Positions 62,528-64,000 of a stretch of DNA of 64,000 nt are shown here, piece after piece. The translations under genes and the position numbers were made by a program. Each line of letters starts with the position of its first letter. Positions within the stretch are counted from its first letter, which is position 1. Source of the DNA: CAIVND01 sp035532075 (GTDB taxonomy: Bacteria; Actinomycetota; Acidimicrobiia; Acidimicrobiales; Bog-793); NCBI GenBank assembly GCA_035532075.1, contig DATKRV010000021.1, positions 6,045-70,044 on the forward strand, read 5' to 3'. The notes under the pieces were generated by a model. That model saw only the letters and a program-made list of their open reading frames with translations, did not search any database and was not told the origin of the DNA.

Positions 62528-63235
62528 ATGAAAATTGGGTTTGTAATAGGGACGTATCCAGGTGAGGAACAGGAGCGACGGGAGCGAGTCGTTCGCTCGT
62601 ACCAGTCTCCAGAGGTAGAAATCGAATTCATACGGCTCGATGGAACCGTATATCATCACCAAATGGCGAGCAGTACTGCCGAAGAGTTGGCCACACCATT
62701 TCACCGCGCGTATCAGCAGGCTGAGCAAAATGGGTGCGATGCAGTCGTGCCGCTTGGAACACTTGATCTCGGTGTTCAAGGCGGCAGGTCATTAGTTGAC
62801 ATACCAGTCGTTGGCCCAACCGAGGCCTGCATGCGTCTCGTGCCATTGGTAGCTGACAACTTCGGAGCGATTTGCTATCACTCTCGATATTTCGGGTTTA
62901 TGAGTAGGTTGGTGCGCTCGTATGGCATGGCTGACAGAATGGTGGGAATTGAGGCAAGTGGTTTTGATTTGCCAGATATTGCTGCGAATTCAACAGTGAT
63001 GCGCGATAACTTTCTCTTCTCGGCTCGAAGACTGATTACCGATAAAGGCGCGCAGTCGATCGTACCGCTAGGTATTACGCAGTGTCCGGTGCATATGTCC
63101 AGCATCGAATTGAGTGAAGAGCTCGGAGTACCCGTTGTTGAAGCAATCGGATCTCCGATCCGGCTTGCCGCCACGTTGGTCTCATTGGGATTGAAGACCA
63201 GCAGGGCGTGCTGGCCCTCGCCGGACGCTATTTGA
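62528..63235 (+). CDS. Asp/Glu racemase-superfamily protein (single active-site cysteine)
   Basis: A 235-residue paralogue of the protein at 46294. The first active-site loop reads CDAVVPLGTLDLGVQGGR, with Val where the 46294 protein has its Cys. The second loop keeps its Cys in GITQCPVHMSSIELSEELG. One remaining cysteine fits a decarboxylase or one-base isomerase better than a two-base racemase, by analogy with arylmalonate decarboxylase. AGGAGA before the ATG is a good ribosome site. It is the last gene of the island. Confidence 0.76.
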   Translation: MKIGFVIGTYPGEEQERRERVVRSYQSPEVEIEFIRLDGTVYHHQMASSTAEELATPFHRAYQQAEQNGCDAVVPLGTLDLGVQGGRSLVDIPVVGPTEACMRLVPLVADNFGAICYHSRYFGFMSRLVRSYGMADRMVGIEASGFDLPDIAANSTVMRDNFLFSARRLITDKGAQSIVPLGITQCPVHMSSIELSEELGVPVVEAIGSPIRLAATLVSLGLKTSRACWPSPDAI

Positions 63236-63561
63236 AGATTGAAGCTGTGTCTTACGTCATTCAGGCGATAGTTGTCGGTTCAATTTGCGAGCCTGTGCAT
63301 CACGCTCGGAGTTTTTTTGGAGTTTCCTTGCGTTCTGAATAGGAGATGCGGTTGTGAGTGGCTACGGACGGTTTTGGTATTGACGGGAATCCGATCGATG
63401 ATCAGTGGATCGTCTCAAGGGGACACCGGCGAGCGATGCTACCTATTGCTGGGGAGATGTCAGTTAGATTCTCGTTGCCTATAGAACCGGATTGATTTCA
63501 AAGTGTTGGCGCGGGGGATCGCATTGACTAACTGTCAGCACTTACTGAGACTCGCGTAATA
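63236..63561 (+). other. Spacer between island and insertion sequence
   Basis: No gene or strong structure is recognised. It ends at a TA dinucleotide (63560-63561) that could be the IS target site. Confidence 0.5.
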
Positions 63562-64000
63562 GAGTGACATTCTCCGTCAACTATGGGATAATGTCACATG
63601 ATCAAGACACGTACACCTCAGCGGGACTTCGAAGGCATGGAGGCACGACGAAAGCGAGCGGCCAGGCTCTTTACGAAGGGCGCAACTCAAGCCGACGTCG
63701 CGCGAGAACTCGAGGTCTCGCGCCAGAGCGTGAGCCGGTGGTATGAGGCGTGGTCGCAGGGCGGCGTCCGGGCGCTGAAAGGAGCGGGCCGCGCTGGTCG
63801 CAGGCCGTTACTCGACAGTGCCGATCTGGCCGCGGTGGAGAGAGCCCTGCGACGTGGTCCGAGAGCGTCGGGATTCGCCACGGACATCTGGACGCTGCCG
63901 CGGATCACCGAGCTCATCGCGACACTCACCGGTGTCTCCTATCACCCGGGCCACGTATGGCGGATCATGGGCCAACTCGGCTGGAGCCCCCAGCGCCCGG
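63562..64000 (+). mobile_element. Left end of an IS630-type insertion sequence (truncated by window)
   Basis: The element seems to begin right after a TA dinucleotide, the usual IS630 target. An 8-bp inverted repeat, GTGACATT (63564-63571) and AATGTCAC (63590-63597), precedes the transposase ATG. Base composition returns to GC-rich here, unlike the island. The right end lies outside. Confidence 0.65.
63598..64000 (+). CDS. IS630-family transposase, N-terminal part
   Basis: The first ~134 residues of a transposase running off the window. A helix-turn-helix (GATQADVARELEVSRQSVSRW) is followed by GGVRALKGAGRAGRRPLL and the second winged-helix segment (WTLPRITELIATLTGVSYH, GHVWRIMGQLGWSPQRP), the IS630/ISXO2-like N-terminal layout. 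The DDE catalytic domain is not in view. The ATG directly follows the inverted repeat, with no good ribosome site, so translation may be leaderless from a GATAAT-like box just upstream. Confidence 0.85.
   Translation, partial: MIKTRTPQRDFEGMEARRKRAARLFTKGATQADVARELEVSRQSVSRWYEAWSQGGVRALKGAGRAGRRPLLDSADLAAVERALRRGPRASGFATDIWTLPRITELIATLTGVSYHPGHVWRIMGQLGWSPQRP

Overview
The window looks like chromosome of an actinomycete of moderately high GC. The left 35.8 kb keeps the conserved actinobacterial order lysA-hom-thrC-rho-rpmE-prfA-prmC-tsaC-wecA-atp operon-murA known from Mycobacterium. Other features suggest a deeper branch, perhaps Acidimicrobiia: the ATP synthase b' and delta subunits are not fused, thrB is absent between thrC and rho, and GC is only moderate. 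No rRNA, tRNA or CRISPR was seen. The genus cannot be named from this sequence.

Region 1 (1-35,845) is dense housekeeping DNA with many 1-11 nt gene overlaps. In order it holds the 3' end of lysA; hom and thrC; rho; rpmE; prfA-prmC-tsaC; rpiB-glyA; wecA; two small ATP-synthase assembly membrane proteins; atpB-E-F-F'-H-A-G-D-C; a 2H-phosphoesterase/GNAT fusion; glpX (reverse strand) divergent from murA; a membrane protein; a membrane-anchored alpha/beta hydrolase; a cysteine desulfurase, mnmA and ligA; an SCP2 protein (reverse strand); an esterase; gatC-gatA-gatB; and ilvD. At least seven genes here have a TANNNT box exactly six bases before the start codon, the arrangement of leaderless actinobacterial promoters.

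Region 2 (about 35.85-63.56 kb) is visibly more AT-rich and looser, with 100-700 bp gaps, SD-led genes, and every gene on the + strand. It is a catabolic island. It has a NitT/TauT-type ABC importer (ATPase plus two permeases; its likely binding protein lies 13 kb downstream) and a complete branched-chain-type (Liv) ABC importer. Between them is an acyl-CoA route: an NDP-forming acyl-CoA synthetase, a hydratase/lyase related to feruloyl/4-hydroxycinnamoyl-CoA hydratase-lyase, and an aldehyde dehydrogenase. There are also a second enoyl-CoA hydratase, an alpha/beta hydrolase and a small Mre11-like phosphoesterase. Around these lie two MmgE/PrpD proteins, two cytosolic CapA-like metallophosphoesterases and three Asp/Glu-racemase-superfamily proteins. 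That doubled CapA/PrpD/racemase set has no function I can name and is the best candidate for an undescribed system.

The right edge (63.56-64.0 kb) is the left end of an IS630-type insertion sequence, GC-rich again and truncated by the window. The island probably imports one or more organic acids, activates them with CoA, cleaves or hydrates them and oxidises the aldehyde released. This is inferred from gene families and order only.
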